In this document: piece by piece, positions 1 through 11,875 of the stretch | Layout of the letters: every line of letters begins with the position of its first letter | Position numbering within the stretch: position 1 is the stretch's first letter | Origin: Haplosporangium gracile | Taxonomy: Eukaryota; Mortierellomycota; Mortierellomycetes; Mortierellales; Mortierellaceae | Reading direction: 5' to 3' | DNA: 21,360 nt | Assembly (NCBI GenBank): GCA_015499985.1 | Contig: JAAAUF010000494.1 | Coordinates: 9,403 to 30,762 of the forward strand | The notes under the pieces: generated by a model | What the model saw: the letters and a program-made list of their open reading frames with translations, nothing else | The model's database searches: none | What the model was told of the DNA's origin: nothing | Translations under genes and position numbers: made by a program

Positions 1-129
1 TTTTTTTTTTTTTTCTTTTCTACGGGCCTAGGGATATGACCACATCAAGACAGGTCATAGTAAGCATCAAGCACGATATTTCTCGGTTAAAATTTTTTTA
101 TACAATGCACAAAAACAAAAAATATCACA

Positions 130-1160
130 CCCCGCGTTTTATTTTGTTTGCCCATCATCGCCGATGTAAAAACCTTCGACTTGAACTCTTCATTTTTATC
201 AAATACCTTGATCCAAATACTTTTTAGATCAAATTTATTATGCACGAGGGGATTCTGATGGATTTGTCCCAGGATCGTGGCGATTCGCGCCCAGTATTCT
301 TCACGTCGCCGTTAGACAGCGGACCTTTTTACGGATATATTGCTCGATCTAGCTTCATAATTAAAATGGAATAGACATTATGATTAGTTTGCATCCTTGG
401 GCAGCCAACAAAGGAAAAACCCCAAGGCAACAAAAAAAAAAAAAAAGGTCGATGGAAACTCATGGCTTACATTGGCATTAAATTCGAAGACCAGAGCTTG
501 AAACTCGGATCGACTGACTTGTAGATTCAGATTCCGGCTTTTCAACAGTTTTCAAGTTTCCCTGACAGGATAGACTTTTCAACAGGATAGGTGATCGTCA
601 GCAAGAAGCATGATATTAACCTGTGGAGGGTTTGCAGCGCTCATAAAGACCACAAAAATTAAAAAAAAATATATCACATACCAGACTAATTTCTTGTTGA
701 CTTCCATCGTCGAGGTAAATCTTCCCACTTGGTCGGTTAGTCCTTGATCCACATCGCTCCTGGATGAATACTGTCATGAATAAGATTCTTCTTATGAATC
801 TGGCCCAAGACCTGAAGATCTGCCGTTCAGGTGCCCTTACGTCATTCTTGGACAGAGTTCCTTTTTCCAGCATTTTCTGTTGGGTCTAGATTCATGAGTG
901 CATTTAGAGGTCCATCACGTTCAGTTTACATCCTTGAACAACCAACAAATAAAATAGCAAGGACGCAAATAAAATAGCAAGGACGCAAAAAAAAAGTCAG
1001 TGTAAAGCTCATGGCCTACCTCAGCATTGTGTTCAAGAACTAAAACTTGAAATCCGCTTCCCATTTGAAAGTGGTCCTCCGTTGTGTGGATGGTGTTTCC
1101 CCTGGTCAGCACGTGGTAGATGTGACCCTTTTTTTTTTTTTTTTCGTTGCTGTAGGACAC
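130..1160 (-). pseudogene. Two tandem diverged kinase-like modules, probably decayed
   Basis: Two copies of the same module lie about 540 bp apart. Copy B has a 12-codon segment (1055-1020) reading GFQVLVLEHNAE, then at 811-743 a 23-codon segment starting VLGQIHKKNLIH and ending MWIK. Copy A has EFQALVFEFNAN at 506-471 and at 275-207 a 23-codon segment starting ILGQIHQNPLVH and ending IWIK. Each 12-codon segment is followed by a splice-donor-like site (GTAGGC, GTAAGC). The paired segments align without gaps (7/12 and 10/23 identities), with similar spacing. They recall a kinase hinge (LVxEY) followed by helix E and the catalytic loop (IHRDxxPxNI), but the catalytic Asp and Asn positions are not preserved. 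A KIYLDDG segment near 720 recalls the DFG region in another frame. Frameshifts and stops separate the pieces. Seen: the duplication. Inferred: kinase ancestry and decay. It could instead be a badly modelled multi-exon gene. Confidence 0.35.
947..986. repeat. Perfect 20-bp tandem direct repeat, two copies
   Basis: The 20-bp unit at 947-966 (AAATAAAATAGCAAGGACGC) is repeated exactly at 967-986 and is followed by a run of A. It sits in the presumed intron of kinase-like copy B and is missing from copy A, so it arose after the two modules diverged. Confidence 0.9.
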
Positions 1161-1381
1161 GCGGAGTCCCTACATTTTTTTGTAGTTCATAGAGTGGGCA
1201 CATTAGATGAAGACACGCCGTCTTTTTGTGTTGGTGCCGGAATGCTGAGGATTGAATAGGGAATTATGGTCGATTTTTTGTTAGAGTATATTTTATTATT
1301 TTTTGTCAAAGGGGGAGGAAGCAGGCGTGAAGAAAGAAATGGAAATATAAGCAGAGACTAACCACATTTTTGCATATTTTT

Positions 1382-1387
1382 TTTATT
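1382..1387 (-). terminator. Poly(A) signal AATAAA for the JHD1-type gene
   Basis: Minus-strand AATAAA about 65 nt beyond the TAG stop at 1454-1452, in an AT-rich stretch with overlapping copies (1381-1397). Position and motif suit the 3' end of the demethylase mRNA. Confidence 0.55.
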
Positions 1388-1451
1388 TATTTATTTAAAT
1401 GGAAGAGCCATGAGGTCAAGGTGATGGCACGCGGCTCCCTCAGATCAGGTC

Positions 1452-4400
1452 CTAACGACGCTTCATTAGCAAAGACTTGATACGATCCTTGGCTGTGCCG
1501 CCTCCGATCGCCTTCCTCTTGTTGACACTACCACCAGTAGACCCAAAGGGCATCGAGGGCGCCAGTCCTCCCAGTGAGTGAATCGCCGTTGACTTGCGCT
1601 TCTTGCCTAGTCCAAGCACAACATCATCCTCCTCCTCATCGCTTACATCCTTGCGGTACATAGATGAAGGAGGAGGGGAAACATAGTCCACTGTCGGGCT
1701 ATCAACATCACCAAAGTACACCGTCTCAGAGGATGACCGCTTGAGACTAAGGTTCGTCATTGGGATGGTTGTAACTGAGGTTGGTGTCACAGGCGACGAG
1801 GACTTTGTTGTGACGCCTGAGGAGCTCTTCCTGTTCCGCACTCGCTTGGGTCGACTGACTTCATCATACTCTGAATCGGACGACCGCATGTCCAGTTCTC
1901 CATCGTCGTCGATCTCATGGTCCTGGCCATCATCAAAGGCATCGTCCAGTTGGTTTTCAAACTCGTTCCACTCATCATCGTCTGTCTCCAGCTGCTCATC
2001 CAACTCTCCATCGCTCGCACCATCCAACGTACTCTCGCTCTCATCGTCGCCTCCATTCTTGACGGGTTGCTTGCTCTTTCGTCCAGATTTCGTTGATTTG
2101 GTGGTCGTTGCTGTAGTAATGGCTGTAAGGGTTGGCAGCTTCAGTTTCAGTTTAGCAGGCGCGGCTGACAAAGGGACCTGCTGTTCTCCCTGTGTCGACT
2201 CATCATCTCCAGAATGCGTTGCAGAAGGTGTCGAGTTCAGTTTGATCCTGATTTTGATCTTGGACTTTGTCACTTTGTCCTGTGTCTCCTCCTCATCTTT
2301 GGTAGGGATCTGCAGCTCCGAACCAATGGTGGTCGTAGCCTTCTTTGTCTTCAATACGTCACAAATGGTTTGGTTGAGTCGACGCAGCACAGCAACAATG
2401 TCATCAGGTGAGGCTGAAGTTACTTCCTGAGGCACACTGGCTCGAATCATGTGTCGCTCGTCTTTGCTGAGGTTTGGATCCCGTTTAAGATTCCTCTGTC
2501 GTTGGTAGAGATGCGTCGTCAGGGTCAATAGTCCAAAGAGTTCCGCCTCTGACAAATTCGACAGGTAATCTACGAAGGTGTGAAAAAAATGGATTGCATA
2601 ATAATTTAGGAAACCATTCCTAAATAAAAATTGATGGCGTCAAAACGGTAGGCGCAGGAAAATAAATAGAGTGATAGGTACCTGGACTTCGCTCGGAGCA
2701 ACCAAGGGCGACAAACCAGTTCAATTTCTCAAAGTAAGGGAACCTAAACTTGGGAGGCACATTCGTCTCTCCCTCAATCTCAGCTACTCTGTATTGCATT
2801 GGAATGTTGAGTGAGTGCACAAAGTTGCCGCCAATGACCACCGACGACGAAGGTGTGTACACCGCATGAATCCATCCCGCCGGAATCATCCTATTCATAA
2901 CCGAAAACATCAACGTATTAGCGAGGAGTTGTTCTTTTCTACATGCAAACCGTATCCTGCGATACAAAAACTGAAACTGAAACAGGTTTTCTTACATGGT
3001 GTCGCCTTGCGTCAGCTCAACCTTGTAGCACTTTCCAGGCACTTCATCACCAAAGAATGTCGTCGATTGATCCGCAGACGAAGACCATTTCGCATATTTC
3101 CTGAGATGAGTTGATGTTGGTTCCACAAAGTAAAACGTCTTCGATCCTGAGAGAATATGGTAAAACACCTATTACACAGAGCAATGGAAAAAAGAGTGTT
3201 AGTTCCGCCAGTTTAACAAAGTCCATATGTCACTTTCATATGCCCATGAGTCTTGCTGTTTGCCATAGTACATACAGATGATCCTGCAAAGTCAATATGG
3301 CTATGGCAGGGAACGATGCAACGAAACAAATAAATTAGTGAAAAGTTACAAGATATTCAAACAACAATAATAATACGAGCAGCATCCTTGAGGTCACACA
3401 TGTGTGCAGGCTTACAAGTCCGTGTAAGAGTCCCGAACGCTCATCAAGCAGTACAGCTGCACTTTGGGGAACTCAGTAGGTCGAAGTGCCTCGGGCCAAA
3501 AATTCTCAATCCAATCCAACTCCCTAATTGATTTTCAGTCCATAAAAAACGAGGCCATATTAGTGTCCGGACTAGTGTGTCATGCGAAAACTATTCCCAC
3601 ATACACAAAAGAGACGATACCTGACAACTTTTGGACGCTGCACTTTGTCGGCGAGGGGCGTGCCTGTGATCTCAAGACTGATGACATTATAGACCCTATC
3701 CTTAGGCTCGGTTTTGAAGTAGTCCGCCCAGGAGGCCAAGTTCCAATCTGCCTGTTCTGACTGTGTCGCGACATCAATGACCTCAACAGGCGTGTCTGGT
3801 CCAACATAGTCGCGAACATCGTCTACGGTCAGTGTCGCTGCAGGCATCTTCATTTCCAGTCCGTCTGTCGTCCCATCATTGTCCCTTTTGATGATGACCG
3901 GCTCCTTGAATTCCGTTGCACGCAGCCAGTCCAGTGTCAAGTCATCGCCTCGGATCCTCTCAAATTTATCTGGCTGGAACTGGTGTGAATCTAGTACGAC
4001 ACGCCACTTGCTCTGATGACTCACAATCCCATTGACTAAGTCTGCATAGTTGATCCTTCCCTGCCGACGCGACGACTTGCGAAGCACTATACGTGTTATT
4101 ATTCGTGAGGGTACAACACGTTCAAAGTTAGCCAGCGAATCAATTTTTTGTTACTTTCCTGCCTTCAGCCTCTTTTACTTGGCCAACAGTAACGAATCGA
4201 AAAAGGAGGTGGGAGCGAAGAAAAAGTAAACAAACAAACAAAACAGTAAACAAGAGAAAAAAAAGGAGTATTTTGTATGCACTTCTGCTCACCGGTACTG
4301 GGTCCTGCCTTGGGGGCACAGTCTGGGCAGTGATACTGGTCGATAATCTCAAACTCCTCGACAGTCATCTCCAGGCATCGGACATGGTACCAGGTCTCGC

Positions 4401-4668
4401 AGACGTCGCAGCATATCCAGGTACCCGAGCCGGGGCTCCTCTTGGGACAAAGCACACAATATTCTTGCTCCTAACAAGGATAATAGCAGGTTGAAAAAGA
4501 AAGCAGCCTTAGATTCCATATGGTTTCCTCGAAACCTCCCCGGGCTGATTCAAGAGGCGATGACTGGATTCAAAGCAAGGGCAAGACAGGAGGTGTGTGT
4601 GTGTTTATGATGAAGAAAAGGCTGGTTGTTGCCGGTTGTTCTTTATTGTTTGTTCTTACATCAGTCAT
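1452..4668 (-). CDS. JHD1: PHD-JmjC histone lysine demethylase, JHD1/KDM2 type
   Basis: Predicted nuclear Fe(II)/2-oxoglutarate demethylase; the family acts mainly on H3K36me1/2. Exons read by eye: 4668-4660, 4470-4293, 4086-3621, 3523-3416, 3300-3276, 3168-2996, 2890-2682, 2569-1452 (2286 nt, 761 aa); all have GT-AG introns and consistent phase. The N-terminal PHD finger (residues 4-60) has CVLC, CCDVC, WYHVRC and HCPDC. The JmjC core shows FHID (H255, D257), SGSKTF (K272, 2-oxoglutarate) and GWIHAVYTP (H328), then the KDM2-like [13 protein letters not shown]. After about residue 390 comes a Ser- and Asp/Glu-rich tail with basic NLS-like patches ([15 protein letters not shown]), ending in [11 protein letters not shown]. 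The first exon is uncertain: ATG 4668 gives MTD + EQEYC; ATG 4770 in the same frame and ATG 4997 (MTSGLCV, donor GTAAGG) also fit. Function is firm; the start is weak. Confidence 0.88.
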
Positions 4669-5422
4669 TACTGTTTTCTGTGTGGTTGAAGTGAAGTGAG
4701 TGTACAGGCGAGAGTTGGCGGAGGTGTGAGCAAGAGGTGATGGCGGTGTGTGTGATTTAGTAGAGGACAAGGAAGGGTAGGGTCAGGCAGTGAGGCAAAA
4801 GAGTGAAGAAGGACAAAGAATAGAGAAAGAAAGAAGCAAGAGGAGAGGAGAGGATGGACGGCGGACGAACGACAGACAAAGAAAAGAAGGGGAAAAAAGA
4901 AGCAAAAAAGAAGCGACGAGAACAAAAAGTATATCGCCAGAGAGGGCTGGCTTGTGAAAATCATTTTGTACCTTACCACACACAACCCACTCGTCATATC
5001 ATCCTGTTCGCTTTCACTTGTTCTTTCACACCCCCATCGTCACCATAACCACTTTTTACATTCCACGACGCACATTATCAGCAGGTTCGACAACAGCTTC
5101 GCAGTTCTTCTCAATGGCCCTCTTGACAGTTATCTAGTCTGCTTTGCACTCCTGTCTCCCTCTCTCTTCTCTCTCTTCTCTCTCTTGCGGCCTTGCTTCG
5201 CCAATAATACGCCTCCAACTCTCCTTTGCCGAATCAAATCGCAGTCCCAAAAGCAACACAAGCCACCGCCTCCAAAAAAAAAAGAAAAAATACTCGCACT
5301 CCCAGCTCACACTGAGCCCATACCAGGCGCGCACTCTTTCTTCCCTCTGGACGAATTGCCTCTTGTCTGCGAGTCTGTCCTGCCTCTCATCAACAACACC
5401 ACACCCAACACGACAATAACAC
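4669..5422. promoter_or_regulatory. Divergent promoter region between JHD1-type gene and URB2
   Basis: Both genes are transcribed outward from these 754 bases. Next to the minus gene the plus strand is purine-rich (4792-4927), so the gene's sense strand is CT-rich. Next to URB2 the plus strand has a CT tract (5151-5186). Pyrimidine tracts just upstream of genes are common in fungal promoters and 5' UTRs. CCAAT occurs at about 5199-5203. I see no clear TATA box. Short open frames here are low-complexity and not convincing. If translation of the minus gene starts at 4997, the left part is intron and the shared region shrinks to about 425 bp. Confidence 0.6.
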
Positions 5423-8400
5423 ATGGAGGAGTACCTCAGCTCATCGGAGGCATTTGCAAAGGCCCTCAAGGGATTGCAGACATCTCCCTCAGACAAGATT
5501 CGCCTGGCCAACGAGGCATGGCGTCGTCAGGACGTGGTTCTCCCCCACAAGCAAGAGTTCCTCCTCGAGTGGCTCTGTAGCACCCTCGTTAAGGCAGCAA
5601 CACCCTCCAAGAGCCCCAAAGACACATCTTCGTAAGCTATCTTCATGGACTAAACTCAATTGATAAATAGCCAGTATTTATGTAAAGCGTTTACTAATCA
5701 TTACTTGAAACATTTTACTATCTACTAGATCGACGATCACTGATCAGGCGCATTGGGACCTCTTCAAGGAAATGCTGACAAGGATCACACATAGCAGGAA
5801 GTTGCACAGGAAATACAGTCATGTCGCACACTCGCGTCGTGTGCCAGGACACGACAACGATGCCATCGAAGCGCAGGCACCAGGTGTGCTCCTCCGTGTC
5901 CCCGTCATCCCAATGTTCACAGCGCTCGTTCAAAAGCTATGCCTAACTACAGTCACCACCACCACCACACCCGCCAAATCAAAGAAGAGCAACAAGAACG
6001 CAGAGGCAACAAAGCCATCAACCACACCTACTACAACATCATCACCCTCAGACGTCCCTCCAGCATCGGTACTAGAATCAGCATCGGTCTGTTTCAACCT
6101 CCTCTCAGGACCACTCATGACAGAGTGGTTCCAACCCACATTGGAGCAATATACCCCGCTTGTCCAGACAACCCTCGAAGCGCTCATCGAGATGATGCAG
6201 GACTCGTCTAAGATTGACACGCACACTCAGGAGATCATGATGGACTTTGCTCATATTATCTTTGACCGGTTCAAGCGTCTGGTCGTCATTCAGCCCAACC
6301 AGAAGAAAGTCTTTGGACTGGTCGCAGGAAAGATGTTTGAGGCGTTGGTTCGAGCACGCGTTGTCATCAGGATCATCCCAGGAACTCTGCGGGAGGAATG
6401 TCAAAAGGCTATTGGCGCCATTCTCAGGACTGGGCTCTTCCACCAGGAGCATTTGCAAGAGTACACGGCTGGCTACATCGCAGGCGATGAAAAGTCGATC
6501 CAGAGCTACCAAAAGCAGCTATTTGAGCAGATTGCCTCCATGACCAAGTCCGCCTACTCCACAGCAGGTACATTCCCTTTGATGTCATACGTAATATATA
6601 AATACTCATGAATGACATGCACTAATGTCTCTTCGTATTTGATGCTTCTCTCATAGTGCTGGATGTGTTGCCAGTACTAGTTCAATACTTTGTGGAAGAG
6701 TCGCGCAGGAAACAGAGGTCGATGGCCAACAGTGGATTCGAACGTGGTCTAGAGAGCGCACGCGAGATCGAGTTTTCGTTCTTCAAGATCATCTACATGC
6801 TCGCCAAGCGGCAATTACCCAATCTCACGGACGAACCATCCGAGTCCTCAATCGATGAACTCGCCAACATCATGGATGCCCACAACGAACTTCTCTCCGC
6901 AATTCTCGACCTCAACATGTACCAGCCCAGTAACAACGAGGCCGCTGACCAATACATGTTTATGAGCACCGCCTTTGGAAGCATTTACTCATGCCTCACC
7001 ACTGCACAAACTCTCAACAATGGACGTCTTCAGAGTATTTCGCTTACAGGAATCGTTGTACTGGCGCAGTTGGACGATCGACTTTTGAAGCCACATCTCG
7101 ATAGCCTTTGGCCTATTTTGCTCTGTCCCTTGACTGGTGCTCATGATGCTGCATTGGAGCTGGCCAGGACTTTGCTCGAGATTTATGGCAAATCAAGTGA
7201 CCTCCAAATCTTTCTGCCTTCACTTCTTTCCTCACTTCGTGGATTCGTTAACCGGCCTCAGGAGTTGTACTCAAGCCCCCTCTTCACCCGAGTCTTTTTG
7301 GACCTGTAAGCGCCTCATTATTTGATGTATACAACATTGATACATAGATGCACCCCTTTGAAAATTATACTAATATTCTTTGAAACTGCGCTTGTTATTA
7401 ACAGGATCCCAGGAAACATTAGAGGTTACTTGCCTCTGCCTCAGGCACCCAAGATCTTGGATATCTTCGTGTCTGAGCTGATGGCTCTGGATACTACAGG
7501 AATGGAGATTGACGGGCTGGAGTCACTTCAGGAGACATCTCACAAGAAGAAGCGGAAACTCAACACTGGAAAGTCACAGGGAGGCGATGATGAGGCAGAT
7601 GCATTCGGCAAGAGCGTCCCTTCGTCAGAATTAGTCATTGCGCTCTTTATCCAGTTCCTCAAGGGCCTTCGCGTAACAGTCAACCAGGAGAAGCAGCTCA
7701 ACAACGAGTTCAAGGTTGTGTTTGATCATTTCCTGAGCCCTACCTTTGAAAGCTTGGCCCGAGTCGACAACTCCGAGATTAATACTTCCACGACCTATCA
7801 GGCACGACGAATCACGCCAGCGCTCAAGTTACACTATGCGCTCTGCAGAGTGTCGACTCAGTACTGGGCGCATGGACTGTCGTTGGATGTGTTGAAGAAG
7901 ATTGTTGAAACCTTCAAGGCGACATCTGGATGGAGCGATGCTGCAGTCCTTTGTCTCAACCGCGTTGTTTTGCAGCACGTTCACAGAATTCTTTGCTCTC
8001 CTCAGGGCATGGACGACAACTTGACACAGTGTTGCAAGGAGCTTGTCCAATTCACCATGAAGGCTTCCAAACTCAAGCGACTGGTGGATGATGGCAATCT
8101 TGTAACAGAGACCTGGGATGGCCGTTTGGAGACGGCAACCGGATCCAAGTTTTTGGTGGCAAGTTGGCAGATCCAGGTGAACGATTGGCTGGATATCATC
8201 TGTAGATTCGGAACCACTCAACATATGGAGCTCATTGCCACTGTCATCTCCCGACAGTTCGTCATCTCTTCGGACAACTCCCTGACCACTGCCGCTGCGG
8301 ACACTCTCAACATCAATCTGTTGAACCAGGTTTTGCTCCGTTCAGCTAACTTTTACGAGGTCCCCAACTTCCGGCCCATCTTTGCACAAAAAATCTTGGA

Positions 8401-11292
8401 GGGGTTGTCAGAGTCGATTGCGACCCTAAGCGAGACTGCACCAGAGATCAAGCTGTCTGCGACGATTGCCTCTTTCACCAGCCAATCCTCCGCCAAGGAC
8501 GCCAAGTCGACTTTTGCTGAGGCCCTCAAGGAACTTGTTGATGTGACTGCTCACCACCGATCTGCCGCTGCTGCGCCCAAGTCAAAGTCCAAGAAAGGCT
8601 CATCGACCGTGTCCAAGGCCGCAGGAGCACAGGGCGCCAGGCTGTTGTCACTGTTGTCAATCATGCACCTCTTGCCACTCGAGTACTTTGAAAAGTACGA
8701 ACGCAACATCATCTTGACTACCATGGCTGTTCTGGACTTTTACATTCAGCACCATCTGAGTGCGGACGAGACTGGTGTTAAGTGCCTGTTGCTCGAGCGC
8801 AGAATCTCTAGCGCCATCATGTCCTGGAGAAGCGATGCCGGAGTCTTGGTATGTATCTCTTTATGTCTTATTACTACTTGGTCCCCGTCGTATGTTTTTC
8901 GAAAGGTGACAATATTAACCGAGGCCACTACATTCAACATTTCTACAACAGTTCAATGACCCAGCGATTTTGCTCAACTTGTTGCACTACCCCGCATGGA
9001 ACTGTTCTACATCTTATGGAACTGAGGACAAGGACGGTCTCGGCCATGCCATCATGGAAACCACCTCCGCTATGATCGACAGTGCTATCCGGTAAGCCAC
9101 TTTGATCGTTATTAAATTTTCCGCATGATGCGAATAAAGGAGAAGTAGATTACTAACGATATTTACCCAACACTTCAACCCCATAGGTTTTACATGGGTC
9201 AGACATATGATGAGCGGCAGTACGAGACGGCATTCGCGCACTTTGAGGCGCTTCTCAAGTCCTCTTTGTCCTGGGCTGGCGACGCTCTCGAAACCAGCGT
9301 CTACTCTACTAAGACCAGCTCTACCGTCACTCTCAAGAGTGGGCAAATGACAGAGTCATGGATCAAGGTCGTTCTTCTCTCGCATGCCTGCCACAGCCTA
9401 GTTCAGGCTTTGGAGCAGCACATCCATCATACCCGCAAAGCCAAGTCCAAGGCCAAGAAGGCCACTTCCAAGTCGGACTCGGGTAATACTAGCGCTGCGG
9501 GCAAGGACATGGATGCTCGTCGCGAGATGGTCATCAAGGAGATTGGACAGTTGTTTGACGCAGTCGAGACCAAGGTCGCACTCAGGATCCAAAAGGTTGC
9601 TGATCTCTTGAAGGGCAAGAAGCGCATGTCGGTGGAGGAGGAGGCACAAAAGTGTCTCGATCATCTCGAGTTCTTTAAGACTGTTGTGAACTATCGTCAA
9701 CTGACTTCCGCTCAGGACGGTGACCACAAAGCTAACGCCAGCCAAAGCCCTTGCCTCAAACTGGTGCCTGATTTGTTCTTATTGGCCAAGACGCTGGCTC
9801 ATGTACAGGATGCAGAGGTTACGACAGGAGTTCATAGACAGAGCATCGCACACCTGACAGCCCTGTTGGCAGCCTACTCGTGTGAGTACTTGCCTGTTCC
9901 CAAGGCATGGACTTCCTCCAGCGCCATTGACCAGGAAACCTTGAAGGAGCTACTGGTGCTGTTGTTGGATGTTTCGGGACATGCTTTGGAGGACAAGGAT
10001 GTAGCCATGTTGAAGGATGCGTATCTGTCGATGCTGACTCAGCTCTCTGGCGACCTGTTTGAGAACCTGCTCCACTGGCTCTTGGATGAGACCTACCAGT
10101 TTTCGTCTACCTTTGATGAGCTCATCTTGGTCCGCTACCTCGATTTTACCTTCCTCGGTGCCCACCACAGTACGTTTTTCAGGATATCGAAATGCTCAAA
10201 ATGTTTGTTGTTACCTGCCTTGCATCGCGACCGGTTCACTGACATACTTCTCTCTTCCTTTTTTTATTCTAAACTACAGCTCAGAAGCGCAAGGTGCGTA
10301 GGCAGATCTCAAAGCTGCTAACAAGACTGACGCAGATCTTGCAGACAACAACCTCAGTCCAAGTCGTCGTAGGCGTGCTGGACATGGTGGCTAGCATCTG
10401 CTGTGAACCCTCATTCGAACTGCGGTCTTGGGAGATCGGTCTCGCCCTTGAGGGTATCATTTCCCTCATGTCCCCCGCCACACCTCTCCTCCTTTCCCCC
10501 CCTTCCTCTGAGGTAGCAGTGTTGACGAACCAGGACACGAGCAAGATCTTTACGGCATTGTATCACGTCCTGATCAACATAGCACGCTTCCGTCAGGAGG
10601 AGCTCTTGTCCCAAATCCCTGTGTTTACGTCGATCTTGCAGGGCTGCTTCCATGGATTCAAGTCTCTTCATGGATCGATTGCGAAGCGGCAACAGGGTGT
10701 CGAGTCGTTATTAAAGAGTCCTTTCATGCTCTTGTCTGCCGGTGCTGTCCCCGCTTCTTCTGCCGCCTACTTGGATACTACTGCGTCGGTCGGAGCCGCC
10801 AAGGCCAAGAAAGAGTCGGTGCCAAAAACGACGACCTCGACAACAGAACGTGTCCCTATTATTGGTGATCCATTGCCAGTCGAGTGCGCCGAGAACTTTT
10901 CCCGTCTTCTCACAACTCTCGGCTCCAAACCCGTCACCACCTACAACAACTCTTCCAACAGCAACTCCATCGACATCCCTTCCTCCACAACTCCCACCAC
11001 AGGTACAGGAAGCTCCTCATCTTTCTCGATCACAACAGACGCCTCAAAGGCGTTCGGGAAACACATTCCCTACCTCCTGATGGAATACTTCACGATCCAA
11101 TCCTCAGTCACGGCCTCGATCCGCCAACAACCGCTCCGGAACGCGTTGTTGCCGGGTTTGTATGCGTTGATGAACCTGTGTACGGATTATGAACGCGAGC
11201 TGATGATGAGTGGGTTGGATAATACTGGAAAGGTGTTGTTGAAGGGGTTGTATGCCGATTACTTGAAGTACCACAAGTACACCGGACGTTAG
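5423..11292 (+). CDS. URB2: Nucleolar pre-60S ribosome assembly factor Urb2/Npa2
   Basis: Urb2/Npa2 is known in yeast to act with Npa1/Urb1, Dbp6, Nop8 and Rsa3 in the earliest nucleolar pre-60S particles, supporting 27S/25S rRNA maturation. Exons read by eye: 5423-5631, 5729-6567, 6657-7305, 7405-8848, 8952-9091, 9187-10169, 10280-11292 (5277 nt, 1758 aa). Introns are 89-110 nt with donors GTAAGC, GTACAT, GTATGT or GTACGT and acceptors TAG or CAG; all phases join. The start ACACATGG begins MEEYLSSSEAFAKALKGL. The protein is mostly alpha-helical, repeat-like sequence without catalytic motifs. The best family signal is the last ~110 residues, including LRNALLPGLYALMNLC, GLDNTGKVLLKGLYADYL and the final KYHKYTGR, matching the Urb2 C-terminal domain pattern. 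Lys/Ser/Thr-rich insertions (around 6000, 8560-8610, 9430-9500 and 10930-11040) help make it longer than yeast Urb2 (about 1170 aa). Another helical-repeat ribosome factor is the only real alternative. Confidence 0.85.
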
Positions 11293-11410
11293 AGTTGCTG
11301 GTCATTTCTTAGATGGATTCTTTTTGTTTTTTTCAGTTACTGTTTTTGTTTGCATTTTAGATCCCTTTTTTTTTTTTATTCTCATGTTGGCATTGTTCCT
11401 TTCTCGTTTT

Positions 11411-11416
11411 AATAAA
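11411..11416 (+). terminator. Poly(A) signal AATAAA for URB2
   Basis: AATAAA starts 119 nt after the TAG stop at 11290-11292 and follows T-rich sequence, as expected for an mRNA 3' end. Confidence 0.6.
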
Positions 11417-11869
11417 CCATTTAGCGCGGATGCAATGTGCGCCTATATCTACATTCTCGAATGCCCACTTTTTAATTTGTCAAGGACAGACTTTGCAGCA
11501 ATTTTGCACCAGCTTACACATGGTATTAATGATACAAGATAACCGACATCCCTTTTTTACTATGAGAACACGACCCTGCTACTACGTGAATGATCTGCCA
11601 CCATGTAAATGACCATCCATTATACCAATTCATACAATGTATTCTATCCACATCGTTGAGGCCTTTTTGTTACCTAACATGAGAGAGAAGAAAAGAAAGG
11701 AGGGAGGGAAAAAAGAGGGGGGCCGAGGAGAATAGAAGTGGACAGATAGTATTATTTGGAAACGAAAACTTAGGCCATGCATGGAACTTGGGACTCTTCA
11801 AACACAAGCGTCCTCTTTCAAATACTACATCCTAGTATACTATCCCTCGTTTTTTTACTCTTTTTTTTT

Positions 11870-11875
11870 TTTATT
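11870..11875 (-). terminator. Poly(A) signal AATAAA for the WOPR gene
   Basis: Minus-strand GATAAATAAAA about 250 nt beyond the TAA stop at 12127-12125. With the URB2 signal at 11411 it leaves the two convergent transcripts non-overlapping. Confidence 0.5.

Noticed and set aside
812..840. 29-nt GT-AG segment that would join SKND in frame to VLGQIHKK in kinase-like copy B
   Set aside because: Too short for a working spliceosomal intron; it may be the remnant of one after deletion, so it was not used as evidence for an intact gene.
1741..2430. 229-codon plus-strand open frame rich in Ser, Val and Phe
   Set aside because: It is the antisense of the acidic/Ser-rich tail of the demethylase gene, whose codon repetition leaves other frames open; no domain is seen.
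3464..3760. Plus-strand frame across the JmjC exons
   Set aside because: Opposite strand of strongly recognisable JmjC coding exons; no feature of its own.
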